DNA of 51,505 nt, taken from IMG/VR virus record IMGVR_UViG_3300017605_000364, positions 1 to 51,505 of that record; one strand, 5' to 3'. Source of the stretch: a virus. The notes beneath the pieces are model-generated. The model was not told the origin of the DNA and made no database searches. It saw only the letters and a list, made by a program, of their open reading frames with translations. Each line of letters opens with the position of its first letter. Within the stretch, counting starts at the first letter, position 1. A program made the position numbers and the translations under genes. Below are positions 15,286 through 23,295 of this stretch, piece after piece.

Positions 15286-15322
15286 ACCATATGTTGACGT
15301 GTCACTAGGAGTCAACTACCGT
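15286..15322. promoter_or_regulatory. Overlapping divergent leaderless promoters sharing one operator
   Basis: Rightward: TTGACG (15294-15299), 17 bp, TACCGT (15317-15322), seven bases, ATG. Leftward: TTGACT (15315-15310), 18 bp, TATGGT (15291-15286), seven bases, ATG. The palindrome TGACGTGTCA (15295-15304) lies in the spacer of one and the -35 of the other, so one protein could switch both. Confidence 0.75.
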
Positions 15323-15329
15323 AGCGGCC

Positions 15330-15659
15330 ATGACTGAGCCGACGCCTCCGCAGCCCGACAGCCAGACCGGTCCAACCGAGCATCAGATCCAGCTGCGTTT
15401 CAATGCTCAGCCGACGCCGGGCCCTGACGGTAAGGCCTGGGTCGGCATCGTCTTCGCCTCCGGCCCGCTGATCGCCGATGTCCGCGTACCCGACGAGATG
15501 GCCGACGCGCTGGCCGACACCATCCCCGCGATCATCCACGAGGCGGCCGCCAACGCGCGGCGGGCGAACCTCGGCCTGATCATTCCCGGTAACGGCAACA
15601 TACCCAAGATTGACCTGTCGAAGATGCGCGATCCGGGCGGCGGTCCCGGCCGTGGCTGA
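15330..15659 (+). CDS. Hypothetical early protein (109 aa)
   Basis: Pro-rich start MTEPTPPQPDSQTGPTEHQI, then QLRFNAQPTPGPDGKAWVGIVFASGPLIADVRVPDEMADALADTIP. Looks like a small beta-rich unit followed by a helix; recurrent in actinophage early regions but without known function. Leaderless ATG from the 15294 promoter. Confidence 0.7.
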   Translation: MTEPTPPQPDSQTGPTEHQIQLRFNAQPTPGPDGKAWVGIVFASGPLIADVRVPDEMADALADTIPAIIHEAAANARRANLGLIIPGNGNIPKIDLSKMRDPGGGPGRG

Positions 15660-15912
15660 CCGCGAAGTGCCGATCATCGTGAGAAAGGCGGAAGGCTGGC
15701 AGCCCGCAGGGGCGAAGCCCGGTACGCCGGAGTGGCGGTTGATGCACCTGCAGGCCGGCGACGATTTCCTGCGCCGAGCGGAGAAGGTTGAGGCCGTCGG
15801 CGGCGGTGGCGGCCCAGCTGCCGCTTTCCTGGTCAGCATGGCGGCCGCCCACTACACCGCCGCCAATGTGCGTTATCGGCCAGCAGCGCCAGAGCAGGAG
15901 GCATCCCCATGA
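15652..15912 (+). CDS. Hypothetical early protein (86 aa)
   Basis: GTG start overlapping the upstream stop by eight bases. Sequence EVPIIVRKAEGWQPAGAKPG, then HLQAGDDFLRRAEKVEAVGG and AAAFLVSMAAAHYTAANVRY: a helical protein with a small-residue-rich helix. No family recognised. Confidence 0.65.
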   Translation: MADREVPIIVRKAEGWQPAGAKPGTPEWRLMHLQAGDDFLRRAEKVEAVGGGGGPAAAFLVSMAAAHYTAANVRYRPAAPEQEASP

Positions 15913-16196
15913 GCGAGCTCGCTCCGCTCCGGCCGATCCTCGCCGACATCCTCGACGGCCTCGCCGTGACCAGATTCCAGATCAACACCATCGCAGGCGA
16001 CGAGGCAGGTTTGCGCCTCTGGCGCGGCGCCGAGACGCTGCGCTGGGCGCACGACTTCGATGAGGAGCCCAGCTACGGCGAGCGCGACGAGCTCGAGCGC
16101 CTGCGCAGTTTCGTGAGCGGCGTCGAGGACATCCTCGGCGACAAGAGCAAACATCCCGGGCGCCAACTCAAGGCCGTCGCCGAACTGCTGTCGTGA
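15909..16196 (+). CDS. Hypothetical early protein (95 aa)
   Basis: Helical, with RFQINTIAGDEAGLRLWRGA and a charged DFDEEPSYGERDELERLRSF segment. ATGA overlaps on both sides tie it to the methyltransferase gene downstream. Not recognised. Confidence 0.65.
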   Translation: MSELAPLRPILADILDGLAVTRFQINTIAGDEAGLRLWRGAETLRWAHDFDEEPSYGERDELERLRSFVSGVEDILGDKSKHPGRQLKAVAELLS

Positions 16197-17728
16197 CCGC
16201 GCCGACCCTTCTCCGCGCCGACGCGCGGGCACTGCCGTTGGCAGACGCCAGCGTCGATCTGATCGTGACGTCGCCGCCGTACTTCGCGCTGCGCTCGTAT
16301 ACCGACGGCGGCGAGCACTACGCCGCGCAGATCGGGTCCGAGGCCAGCCCGACCGACTACATAGCCGCGCTGCTCGAGTGCACCCGCGAATGGGTGCGGG
16401 TGCTCAAGCCGACCGGCTCGCTGTGGGTCAACCTCGGCGACAAGTACTCGACCGGCAACAGTGGACAGTCGGGCATGGCAGCACTGGGCGAGCGCTTCGC
16501 TGGCGGCGGCCATTCCGAGGCCAAGGCCAAGCGCGCCAGTGGTCGCGTGCAGGGCATGGCGCCGAAGTCGCTTATCGGCCTGCCCTGGCGGTATGCGATC
16601 GGCTGCGTCGACCAGCTCGGCCTGATCCTGCGCGCCGAGGTCATCTGGTCCAAGCCCAACGGGCTGCCCGAGTCGGTCACCGACCGCGTGCGCCGCTCAC
16701 ACGAGCAGTGGTTCCACTTCACCCGCTCGCCGCGGTACTTCGCTGCGGTCGACGAGATCCGCGAGGCGCACGTTTGGGGCCGCCAGATTAACCCAGCATG
16801 GTCAGAGGCTCGCGAAGCACTAGAGCGCGATCGCACGCCGACCCCCCGCGGCAACTCACTAAAGACTCTCAACCCGCTCGGCAAGCTGCCCGGCTCGGTG
16901 TGGGAGATCGCTTCGCAGCCGCTCACCGTGCCGAAGGATCTCGGCGTCGACCACTTCGCCGCGTTCCCGATGGAATGGCCGCGGCGCATCATCCTCGGCT
17001 GGTCGCCGGCCGGTATCTGCACCGCGTGCGGCGAGGGGCGGCGGCCGGTTGCAGAGCGAGATGCGATCGACCCTCGGTACCTCGAGTCCAACTCGAGGCA
17101 GGAAGCGCACGAACGGCTAGCAATCCGCGGTGTGTCGAAGTCGAGCATTCTGCGAACTGGATTGCAATCGGGGCAATCGCCAGCGACCAGGATCACCGGC
17201 TACGCCTGCGCGTGCGCCGAGCCGACCGCACCGACCCGTCCGGCGGTGGTGCTCGACCCTTTTGGCGGTACCGGCACCACGGCGCTTGTCGCCTCGACCC
17301 TCGGCCGGCGCGGCATCAGCGTCGACCTGTCCGCCGACTATCTGCGCCTAGCTCGGTGGCGCACCACCGACCCGAAACAGGTCGAGCGCGCCTCACGCCC
17401 GGCCAGGCCGCGCAGGCCTGAGCCCGAAATCATCCCACCACCGCACGAGATAGGCGAGCGCAGAATGATCTATCAATCGGTACCGTGGTGGGCGCTGTCC
17501 GGCGGCGACATGGTCTGGCTGCATGAGCAGCTGTTCCGCGTTGCGCAGCGCACCGATCCGGCCGCGCTGACCCTGCTCGACAGGCTCGATCGTCCGTACA
17601 CGATGACGGTGGCCGTGCTCGAGCTGTCCGCGCCGATGGCGACCCGCGCCGTACCGGACATCGTCGACGTCCTACCGATTCTATTCGACGCCTTCCCGAC
17701 GATGCAGATCATGGAAGATGCCTCTTGA
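16193..17728 (+). CDS. DNA methyltransferase (N4/N6 amino-MTase) with extra C-terminal domain
   Basis: 511 residues. Catalytic motif IV TSPPYFALRSY (about 23-33) precedes the AdoMet motif VLDPFGGTGTTALVASTL (about 348-365) and GISVDLSADYLRLA, the order of beta-class enzymes. Between them a zinc-knuckle-like GICTACGEG and YACACAEP. The last ~90 residues (MIYQSVPWWALSGGDMVWLH onward) are an added domain not needed by the family. Exocyclic amino methylation would protect phage DNA from restriction. GTG start overlaps the upstream gene; its TGA stop lies inside the next promoter's -35. Confidence 0.88.
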   Translation: MTAPTLLRADARALPLADASVDLIVTSPPYFALRSYTDGGEHYAAQIGSEASPTDYIAALLECTREWVRVLKPTGSLWVNLGDKYSTGNSGQSGMAALGERFAGGGHSEAKAKRASGRVQGMAPKSLIGLPWRYAIGCVDQLGLILRAEVIWSKPNGLPESVTDRVRRSHEQWFHFTRSPRYFAAVDEIREAHVWGRQINPAWSEAREALERDRTPTPRGNSLKTLNPLGKLPGSVWEIASQPLTVPKDLGVDHFAAFPMEWPRRIILGWSPAGICTACGEGRRPVAERDAIDPRYLESNSRQEAHERLAIRGVSKSSILRTGLQSGQSPATRITGYACACAEPTAPTRPAVVLDPFGGTGTTALVASTLGRRGISVDLSADYLRLARWRTTDPKQVERASRPARPRRPEPEIIPPPHEIGERRMIYQSVPWWALSGGDMVWLHEQLFRVAQRTDPAALTLLDRLDRPYTMTVAVLELSAPMATRAVPDIVDVLPILFDAFPTMQIMEDAS

Positions 17729-17753
17729 CAACCTACTAACTTTCTACTAGGTT
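17725..17753 (+). promoter_or_regulatory. Leaderless promoter before the 65-aa ORF and C5-methyltransferase
   Basis: TTGACA (17725-17730), 17-bp spacer rich in CTACTAAC-like repeats, TAGGTT (17748-17753), six bases, ATG. This copy lacks the perfect palindrome, so it may escape the common regulator. Confidence 0.7.
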
Positions 17754-17759
17754 TGGCTC

Positions 17760-17957
17760 ATGACAGTTTCAGCGAACTACTACGGAGCAGGCAGCATCGA
17801 AGCCGATGTCGAAGCGCTGAGAATCCTCCGCACGGCCGCCATTGAGTGCCCGTCATGCGGAGTTCAACTCAATCCGGACGGATCGGTCGACAACCTACCT
17901 GACGAGCCAGCCGAGCATTACGGCGACTGCGCCGCACCGGTAGCGTCCGACAAGTGA
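17760..17957 (+). CDS. Small zinc-ribbon-like protein (65 aa)
   Basis: AAIECPSCGVQLNPDGSVDN then EHYGDCAAP: CxxC and a distal H...C give a possible metal site. Leaderless start, and its TGA overlaps the GTG of the C5-methyltransferase. Function unknown; it could assist the methyltransferase. Confidence 0.65.
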   Translation: MTVSANYYGAGSIEADVEALRILRTAAIECPSCGVQLNPDGSVDNLPDEPAEHYGDCAAPVASDK

Positions 17958-20953
17958 AGATCGGCAGTCTGTGCACCGGATACGGCGGCATCGAGATGGG
18001 GTTAGCCCTGGCCGGTGTCGCCGTTTCCGTTGCCTGGGTCGCCGAGATTGATCCCGACCTGGCCGCGCTGCATACCGCGCCGAACCTGGGCGACATCACG
18101 GCGGTCGACTGGGCAGCGATCAGATCCGGTCACGGCCCGATCGACCTGCTGACCGCCGGTTTCCCTTGCCAGCCGGTCAGCGCGGCCGGTCGCCAGCGGG
18201 GCGAAGACGATCACCGCTGGCTCTGGCCATACGTACGCGACGCCATCGCAACCCTGCGACCGCCGCAGGTGCTGCTCGAGAATGTGCGCAACCTGATCAG
18301 TATCGGTAAGGGTGCTCTCTGGGAAGGGATCCTTCACGATCTGGCCCACCTCGGTTACGACGTGCGCTGGCTCACCCTGGGCGCCTGTCATGTCGGCGCC
18401 GCGCATCATCGACACCGTGTCTTCGCCCTGGCCACGCTCGCGACCCGTGACGGCTGGCTCGGCGGCCTGCCCGCGCAACACGTGGCGACCTCGACGTGCG
18501 GCGCCAAGGCCGGCGCTGTCCTGCCGACACCGGCCGCCGTCTCGTACGGCAGCAATCAGGGCGGCGCGGCCGGTCGAGTTGGACCGGTCCGGCACTCCCT
18601 CGACTCACTCGCGCGGCTCGACCTGCTGCCGACACCCGCCGCCCGCGATGGCGACCACCGTGGCGAGGGTGACCAGCGGTACTGGTCGGCGCGCGCCGAG
18701 ACGCGCACCAACGGCATGCCGCTCGGCGCCGCCGTCGCACTGCTCCCGACGCCGCAGAGTCGAGACGGGCAAGGTCGCGGAACGCCGAGCGCCGAGACGG
18801 CCGAGGCGCGGTTCGACGCCGGTCGGCGCAACATCGACGACGCGCTCGCGCTGCTGCCGACGCCGACCAGCAGCGAGCACACGGGCGCCGGGTACGCCGC
18901 TGACGGTGGGCTGAATCTGCGCACGGCCGTCACGCTGCTGCCAACGCCACGGGCGGGTGACGCCGCGCTCGGCGCGAGCTACCACAACAACCGAGGCGAG
19001 CCCGGCGCGATCGCGAGCGCCGTACAGCCCGAGCACTGGGGTCGGTTCGCCGAGGCGGTCGCGCGGCATGAGGCGATCTACGGTCCGGCGCCCGCGCCGA
19101 CCGAGCCGAACCGCAACGGGGCGCCACGTCTGGCGCCAGCCTTCGCGGAATGGCTGATGTGCCTGCCGGCCGGCCACGTCACGGCGAGGCTCGACCGCGT
19201 GCCGGCGCTGCGCGCCATCGGTAACGGCGTCTGTCCGCCACAGGTCGCCGCCGCGTGGCGGCTGTTGACCGGCGAGCCTGTTGACGTATCACTAGGTGCA
19301 GAGGTAGGGTCGGCGACCATGACGCAGGAGCAGGCAGAGCAACCCACATCACCAACGCGCGCGGCGGATATAGCCTTCATCGCCGACCGCGCGGCAGACC
19401 AGTGCCGCGCGATCTGGGCGGCGCACGACGCAGCCGACCAGCAGACGCCTGACGCCCGACTGCACGCCGCCGGGCTGGTCGCCGCGCTGCACCGCCTCGC
19501 CGAGCTCTGGCGCGCCGAGGCCGAATGGTGGCAGGCCAGCAATCGCAAGGGTCGCGTGTCGACCGCGCAGGAACTACGCCAAAGCGCCGCGCGGCTGGCC
19601 GGCGTGGCGGTCAAGCTCGAGCAGATCGCGCAGGTCTACATGGAGTCGATCGATACGGCGATCGACAAGGTCATGAAGCTCGACCAGCCGCCGCAGGTGC
19701 GCGGCGTGCTCGGCGGCGCGGTCGAGGACTACCTGACCGGCAAGACCGACACCTATCAGCCGACCGACCTCCGCCCAGGCTGGGCGAGCGGCGACACGAT
19801 CACCGTTCCGGTCGTTCCGGCCGAGGCGCCTGAACACAAGATCGGAGACACGGTGAACGTGGCCGGCATCGACTTCACGAAGATCGGCAATGATCCGTTC
19901 GCAAAGACGCCCTACATCGAGCGCCCCGACGGCATCGCCGAGGCGCTGGATCGCGCGGTAGACACGCTGCACGGCACGACGCTCGAGGCCGACGCTCCGG
20001 CCAACCCGTTCGTCGCGCCCGGCGCGCCGTCGTCGGCTCCGGTCAAGCCGTGCAGTTGGGGCGACCTGAGCCAGATCGCCGAGCGACGCGCTGCCGTCCG
20101 CGAGCACTTCTCACATTCCGCCGTGTCCACCTATGAGTCCTGCTCACTGCAGCTGCTGCTCAGCGACGCCAGCCGCGAGGGCGCTTTGCCGCCACGGCGG
20201 CCCGCATGGTCGCTGGTGGGCGGCGGCGCGTTCCACAAGGCCATCGAGCGGATCGAGCGCGACTACCTGCTCGGCATCGTCTGGCCGCTCTCCGGCGTCG
20301 AGACGCTCTGGACCGAGGTTTTCGAGGCGGCCATTGTGGAGCAGCGCGACAGTACGCTGCTCTGGCCGGTCGAGACGTGGTATGCCGCCAACGGCGGCAA
20401 AGAGGGTTACGACTGGTGGCGCGTCGAGGGTGGCGACATGATCCGCCGCTACATCGACCACCACGACGCCCAGCGCCGCGCCGCTTTCCCCACGCTGCAC
20501 GTCAGCGAGGCAAGCGTCGCCAAGGGTGTCATGAGCGTAGTACCGGTGATCGAACTGCCGTTCACTATGGACGTCGAGGGTGTGCAATCGCAGGGTTTCA
20601 TCGATTTCGCCGTGCGCGGCGCCAGTCAGCACGACTGGGAAGAGCTGACGGTCATCGACTGGAAATCCGGCCGCCAGGAGCCGTCGGAGCATATCCAGAT
20701 GGCGGAGTACGCCTGGGCGCTGCACAAGCTGCACGGTCCGGCGCGTGGCCCGATCTGGGGTAGCTACTGGATGGCGCGAAAGGGTGAGTACACACCGCCG
20801 GTCAACCTGCTCGCGGACTATCCATGGGCGGAGGTCGCCTATCGGTTCCGCTCGGCCGCTCGAGGCTACGCCGCCGGCGTCTTCACCCCGCACGTCACCA
20901 ACCTGTGCGTCGCCTGCGGGTCGCGTGCCTCCTGCCCGGCAGGCTCGCGATGA
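17954..20953 (+). CDS. C5-cytosine methyltransferase fused in frame to a Cas4/RecB-like nuclease
   Basis: 999 residues in one open frame. Methyltransferase (1-~445): motif I SLCTGYGGIEMGL, PCQ motif GFPCQPVSAAGRQRG with the catalytic Cys, LLENVRN, HRHRVFAL, a target-recognition region with five LPTP repeats, and motif X AIGNGVCPPQVAAAWRLL. A helical middle (~456-640) follows. Nuclease (~715-999): SHSAVSTYESCSLQLLL, GFIDFAVRG and TVIDWKSGRQ (PD-(D/E)XK core), then CVACGSRASC, which with the early Cys gives a Cas4/AddB-type 4Fe-4S set. A promoter at 19281 lies between the parts, with an in-frame ATG at 19319, so a separate nuclease may also be made. Confidence 0.82.
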   Translation: MKIGSLCTGYGGIEMGLALAGVAVSVAWVAEIDPDLAALHTAPNLGDITAVDWAAIRSGHGPIDLLTAGFPCQPVSAAGRQRGEDDHRWLWPYVRDAIATLRPPQVLLENVRNLISIGKGALWEGILHDLAHLGYDVRWLTLGACHVGAAHHRHRVFALATLATRDGWLGGLPAQHVATSTCGAKAGAVLPTPAAVSYGSNQGGAAGRVGPVRHSLDSLARLDLLPTPAARDGDHRGEGDQRYWSARAETRTNGMPLGAAVALLPTPQSRDGQGRGTPSAETAEARFDAGRRNIDDALALLPTPTSSEHTGAGYAADGGLNLRTAVTLLPTPRAGDAALGASYHNNRGEPGAIASAVQPEHWGRFAEAVARHEAIYGPAPAPTEPNRNGAPRLAPAFAEWLMCLPAGHVTARLDRVPALRAIGNGVCPPQVAAAWRLLTGEPVDVSLGAEVGSATMTQEQAEQPTSPTRAADIAFIADRAADQCRAIWAAHDAADQQTPDARLHAAGLVAALHRLAELWRAEAEWWQASNRKGRVSTAQELRQSAARLAGVAVKLEQIAQVYMESIDTAIDKVMKLDQPPQVRGVLGGAVEDYLTGKTDTYQPTDLRPGWASGDTITVPVVPAEAPEHKIGDTVNVAGIDFTKIGNDPFAKTPYIERPDGIAEALDRAVDTLHGTTLEADAPANPFVAPGAPSSAPVKPCSWGDLSQIAERRAAVREHFSHSAVSTYESCSLQLLLSDASREGALPPRRPAWSLVGGGAFHKAIERIERDYLLGIVWPLSGVETLWTEVFEAAIVEQRDSTLLWPVETWYAANGGKEGYDWWRVEGGDMIRRYIDHHDAQRRAAFPTLHVSEASVAKGVMSVVPVIELPFTMDVEGVQSQGFIDFAVRGASQHDWEELTVIDWKSGRQEPSEHIQMAEYAWALHKLHGPARGPIWGSYWMARKGEYTPPVNLLADYPWAEVAYRFRSAARGYAAGVFTPHVTNLCVACGSRASCPAGSR
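19281..19310 (+). promoter_or_regulatory. Promoter with operator inside the methyltransferase-nuclease ORF
   Basis: TTGACG (19281-19286), 18 bp, TAGGGT (19305-19310), eight bases, ATG at 19319. Near-palindrome TGACGTATCA at 19282-19291. It matches the intergenic promoters of this phage and is expected to give a leaderless mRNA for the C-terminal 545 residues. Confidence 0.65.
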
Positions 20954-21219
20954 GCGCCATATCAGACGCACAACTGCCGCCCAGCATCATCTACGGCGAC
21001 GTGATCGCCACCCGCGTCGAACCGTCCGTTGTGATCGAGAAGGCCGACCCGTACACGAAGATCACGCTCGAGGCGCTACAGAGCACGCCCCGATGGTCGG
21101 TGCACATCGACGGTGACCTCCTGCATCTGGGCAGGATGGCCGACGGCACGGCTGTGGCCTACCGCGTGACGGGCTGGGATTCTGTCGAACGCGTGCTGCT
21201 CTGCGAGCGTGTGTCATGA
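20950..21219 (+). CDS. Hypothetical early protein (89 aa)
   Basis: ATGA overlap with the nuclease stop. SVVIEKADPYTKITLEALQS then HIDGDLLHLGRMADGTAVAYRVTGWD suggests a compact beta-rich fold. Not recognised; translational coupling suggests it works with, or is dosed like, the nuclease. Confidence 0.65.
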   Translation: MSAISDAQLPPSIIYGDVIATRVEPSVVIEKADPYTKITLEALQSTPRWSVHIDGDLLHLGRMADGTAVAYRVTGWDSVERVLLCERVS

Positions 21220-21449
21220 GCGCCTACCAGGACGCCCTGACGCTGCTGGCTCAGGGTGACGCCCAGGCCACGCAGCTTATGCAGATGCTGCGCGAGGCCA
21301 ACGATCCGACCAGCAGCCCTGACGACGTCGACGCGATCGAGGTTATCGTCTCCCACCTCGCCATGACCCAGATTGTTCTGGTGGCACAGGTGCATGCGAT
21401 CCTCGCCGTCGCCGACGCCATCCGCGACACCACCGGAGGTAAGTCATGA
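21216..21449 (+). CDS. Hypothetical helical protein (77 aa)
   Basis: MSAYQDALTLLAQGDAQATQ, then SPDDVDAIEVIVSHLAMTQIVLVAQVHAILAVADAIR, two amphipathic or mildly hydrophobic helices. ATGA overlaps both neighbours. A recurrent type of small actinophage protein without assigned function. Confidence 0.65.
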   Translation: MSAYQDALTLLAQGDAQATQLMQMLREANDPTSSPDDVDAIEVIVSHLAMTQIVLVAQVHAILAVADAIRDTTGGKS

Positions 21450-21712
21450 CCGATGCACGCGAGCGGCCCAGCGTGGGCCGAATGGTCCACCTGCAAGTCG
21501 AAGATTGGGAGGTAGGCGCACCCTGCCACGCCGCGGTGATCACTGCCGTACAGACCCACGGCGACGAGGACACCGTGCACCTGACGGTTTTCCGCCCGGA
21601 CGGCGTCGTGCAGCGCCACGAAGTGCGCCACCGGCAGACATCCGGATTCTCCGATGAGTTCGGAACAGAGAGCCGCCCCGCTGGTACCTGGCACTGGCCG
21701 GAGCGCGTCTAG
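21446..21712 (+). CDS. Hypothetical beta-rich protein (88 aa)
   Basis: GRMVHLQVEDWEVGAPCHAA then VHLTVFRPDGVVQRHEVRHR and TWHWPERV: several beta strands, conserved-looking aromatic end. Similar small proteins are widespread in actinophage early regions; function unknown. Ends five bases before the next promoter. Confidence 0.7.
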   Translation: MTDARERPSVGRMVHLQVEDWEVGAPCHAAVITAVQTHGDEDTVHLTVFRPDGVVQRHEVRHRQTSGFSDEFGTESRPAGTWHWPERV

Positions 21713-21716
21713 CCTC

Positions 21717-21745
21717 TTGACACGTCACTAACTAGCTACTAGCGT
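21717..21745 (+). promoter_or_regulatory. Promoter with TGACRYGTCA operator and a true 5' leader
   Basis: TTGACA (21717-21722), 17 bp, TAGCGT (21740-21745). Palindrome TGACACGTCA at 21718-21727. Unlike its relatives it leaves about 22 bases of leader with an AGGGAG ribosome site before ATG 21775, suggesting stronger or differently timed translation. Confidence 0.75.
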
Positions 21746-21774
21746 CAGTCGCAACCGACATAGGGAGTCTTCAA

Positions 21775-22617
21775 ATGCAGCCCAATCCGTTCGTTCCGCC
21801 GCCGCCGCCCGGCTCCGGCCTAGCTCCGCGCACCCGCGATATGGACGGATGCCTTGTGGCGTACCGGCCTACCCGTTTCGAGGCCAACATGCCCGGCCTG
21901 ACTGCGGACGCGAAGCTGTCCGACCGCGTCACCGCCGACGTCTACATTCTGACCACGCCGGGAAACCGCGCCATCCAGATCGGCGGCAGCGAAGGCGGCG
22001 GCGGCAACGCGCCGCGCCCGCACTCGCACACCGTGGTCGCACCGGCCAAGTTCGACGGCGTCTGGATCAACTCGCAGGAGATCGTGCGCGCCTGCGCTCC
22101 CGGTGGCCAGATCGTCACCTCCGGCCTCGTGCTGGGTCGCATCGAGCGCGGCACGCAGGGCAACCGCCCGTGGCGTTTGATCTCCGTACAGGGCACGCCG
22201 GAGGAAGGGCAGGCCATCGCCGTGTGGACGGCGATCATGGCCGGTCAGGCGACCTGGAATGAGCCGACGCCCCTGCCGGGCTTCGCTCCGCCGCCGCCCG
22301 GACAGACCGTCGCCTACACTCCGCCCGTGCCGCAGCCGCAGCCCGTTGCTCCGGCCGCGCCGGTCTACCCGCAGGCCTACCAGCCGCAGGCCGCCAACGA
22401 TCCACAGGCGCAGTTTCAGGCGTGGCTGGCCGCCCAGCAGGCCGCTGCCGCCCCACCGCCCATGCAGCCTCCCGCGCCTCCGGCTGTTGGTCCGGCGCCC
22501 GCTGGCTGGAACCAGGCCGCCTGGGAAGGGCTGCAGCAGGTGCAGCGCGATCAAGTGCTCGCCATGATGGCGGGCCAGCTCGGCGCTCCGCAGCCCGGAC
22601 AGCCGAGCGGTATCTGA
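21775..22617 (+). CDS. Hypothetical protein with beta domain and Pro/Gln/Ala-rich tail (280 aa)
   Basis: Residues 1-~165 form a beta-rich domain (CLVAYRPTRFEANMPGLTAD, VTADVYILTTPG, SGLVLGRIERGTQGNRPWRL). Residues ~170-280 are low complexity, rich in Pro, Ala and Gln, ending with a short helix. A compact N-terminal domain with a flexible tail is reminiscent of single-stranded DNA-binding proteins, but no SSB motif is certain. Strong promoter and ribosome site suggest abundant early expression. Confidence 0.7.
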   Translation: MQPNPFVPPPPPGSGLAPRTRDMDGCLVAYRPTRFEANMPGLTADAKLSDRVTADVYILTTPGNRAIQIGGSEGGGGNAPRPHSHTVVAPAKFDGVWINSQEIVRACAPGGQIVTSGLVLGRIERGTQGNRPWRLISVQGTPEEGQAIAVWTAIMAGQATWNEPTPLPGFAPPPPGQTVAYTPPVPQPQPVAPAAPVYPQAYQPQAANDPQAQFQAWLAAQQAAAAPPPMQPPAPPAVGPAPAGWNQAAWEGLQQVQRDQVLAMMAGQLGAPQPGQPSGI

Positions 22618-22620
22618 GCA

Positions 22621-22674
22621 ATGAACATCCTCGACGCGATCGCCGCCGCCGCGCTGGACGCGATCGGCTCCTGA
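22621..22674 (+). CDS. 17-residue ORF after the Pro-rich protein
   Basis: MNILDAIAAAALDAIGS, four bases after the preceding stop; an amphipathic Ala-rich helix with the internal repeat LDAI. No clear ribosome site of its own, so coupling would be required. May be a micropeptide or chance. Confidence 0.3.
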   Translation: MNILDAIAAAALDAIGS

Positions 22675-22685
22675 CCTCGGGGGAT

Positions 22686-22785
22686 CGAGCGAGGGGAAAT
22701 GGTCGGACGACTGGTTCTCCGAGCGACGCGCTGCCGCACAATCAAAGGCGCGCGGCGTTCGTGACCGACCATCTCCCCTCGCTTG
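22686..22785. repeat. Long imperfect inverted repeat, candidate structured RNA
   Basis: Arms 22689-22706 and 22765-22782 pair over 18 bp with one mismatch and extend two or three pairs outward; a 58-base GC-rich loop separates them. It lies in the gap between two early genes. A 21-codon basic ORF (MVGRLVLRATRCRTIKGARR plus S) starts inside the left arm with AGGGG too close for normal initiation. Could be a regulatory RNA, an RNA processing site or a terminator; there is no T-run. Confidence 0.55.
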
Positions 22786-22830
22786 CTTATATATGTCACC
22801 GTTCGCTACCCCATCGATCGGAGCCTCGAA

Positions 22831-23112
22831 ATGGACAATGACGGCGTATACCCGCGATTCGCCGACGCTCCGGTAACGGCGAGGGAAGCCGAGCTCGCCG
22901 AGGAGCGCGACCGCCTGCAGGCCCGGCTGAGCACCGCCACCGCCCACATCGACGAGTTGCGCGAGCAGCGGGACGAGGCGCGGGCCGCGGCGTTCCGACT
23001 CGCCGGACAGCCGCCGATGATCATCGGCTCGGAGCCTCGTCCGGGCGGCGGCACTGAACGTCCTGGCCGAACTGGTGCGACTCAAAGACGGGCCGCGAGA
23101 CGCCGAGTATGA
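22831..23112 (+). CDS. Coiled-coil protein, probably frameshifted near its C terminus
   Basis: Start supported by GGAG seven bases upstream. Residues ~17-60 are a heptad-like coiled coil (TAREAELAEERDRLQARLST, IDELREQRDEARAA). After EPRPGGG the frame continues into a basic, unconvincing tail and stops, while the next frame opens into a well-formed C-terminal helix region. The natural product therefore probably continues in that frame to 23188. Confidence 0.5.
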   Translation: MDNDGVYPRFADAPVTAREAELAEERDRLQARLSTATAHIDELREQRDEARAAAFRLAGQPPMIIGSEPRPGGGTERPGRTGATQRRAARRRV

Positions 23113-23188
23113 GCGCGCTAAGCCGGCGGCGTGGGAGGCGGCACGGGCGCTACTCCGCGAGCGGGCCGGGCGGGAGCTAACACCATGA
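23021..23188 (+). pseudogene. Out-of-frame C-terminal part of the preceding coiled-coil gene
   Basis: This frame has no acceptable start after the stop at 23018-23020 but reads AAALNVLAELVRLKDGPRDA then EYERAKPAAWEAARALLRER, a pattern common at the end of small actinophage proteins. Joining it to the upstream frame needs a +1 shift in the GC-rich tract at about 23020-23053. Sequencing error, programmed shift or real decay are all possible. Confidence 0.4.
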
Positions 23189-23295
23189 TCCGCTGTCCGT
23201 GGCTCACCCTGCGCGATCTCGCGTTGTGCTTCCGCCTGCTCATGCTGGTTGCGATTGCCGTGCAGGTCGCCGAGATGAGGGATGACCATGGGTGA
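23185..23295 (+). CDS. Small membrane protein (36 aa)
   Basis: MIRCPWLTLRDLALCFRLLM then LVAIAVQVAEMRDDHG: one hydrophobic helix flanked by charged ends. ATGA overlap with the frameshifted gene and overlap with the next micro-ORF. Function unknown. Confidence 0.45.
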   Translation: MIRCPWLTLRDLALCFRLLMLVAIAVQVAEMRDDHG

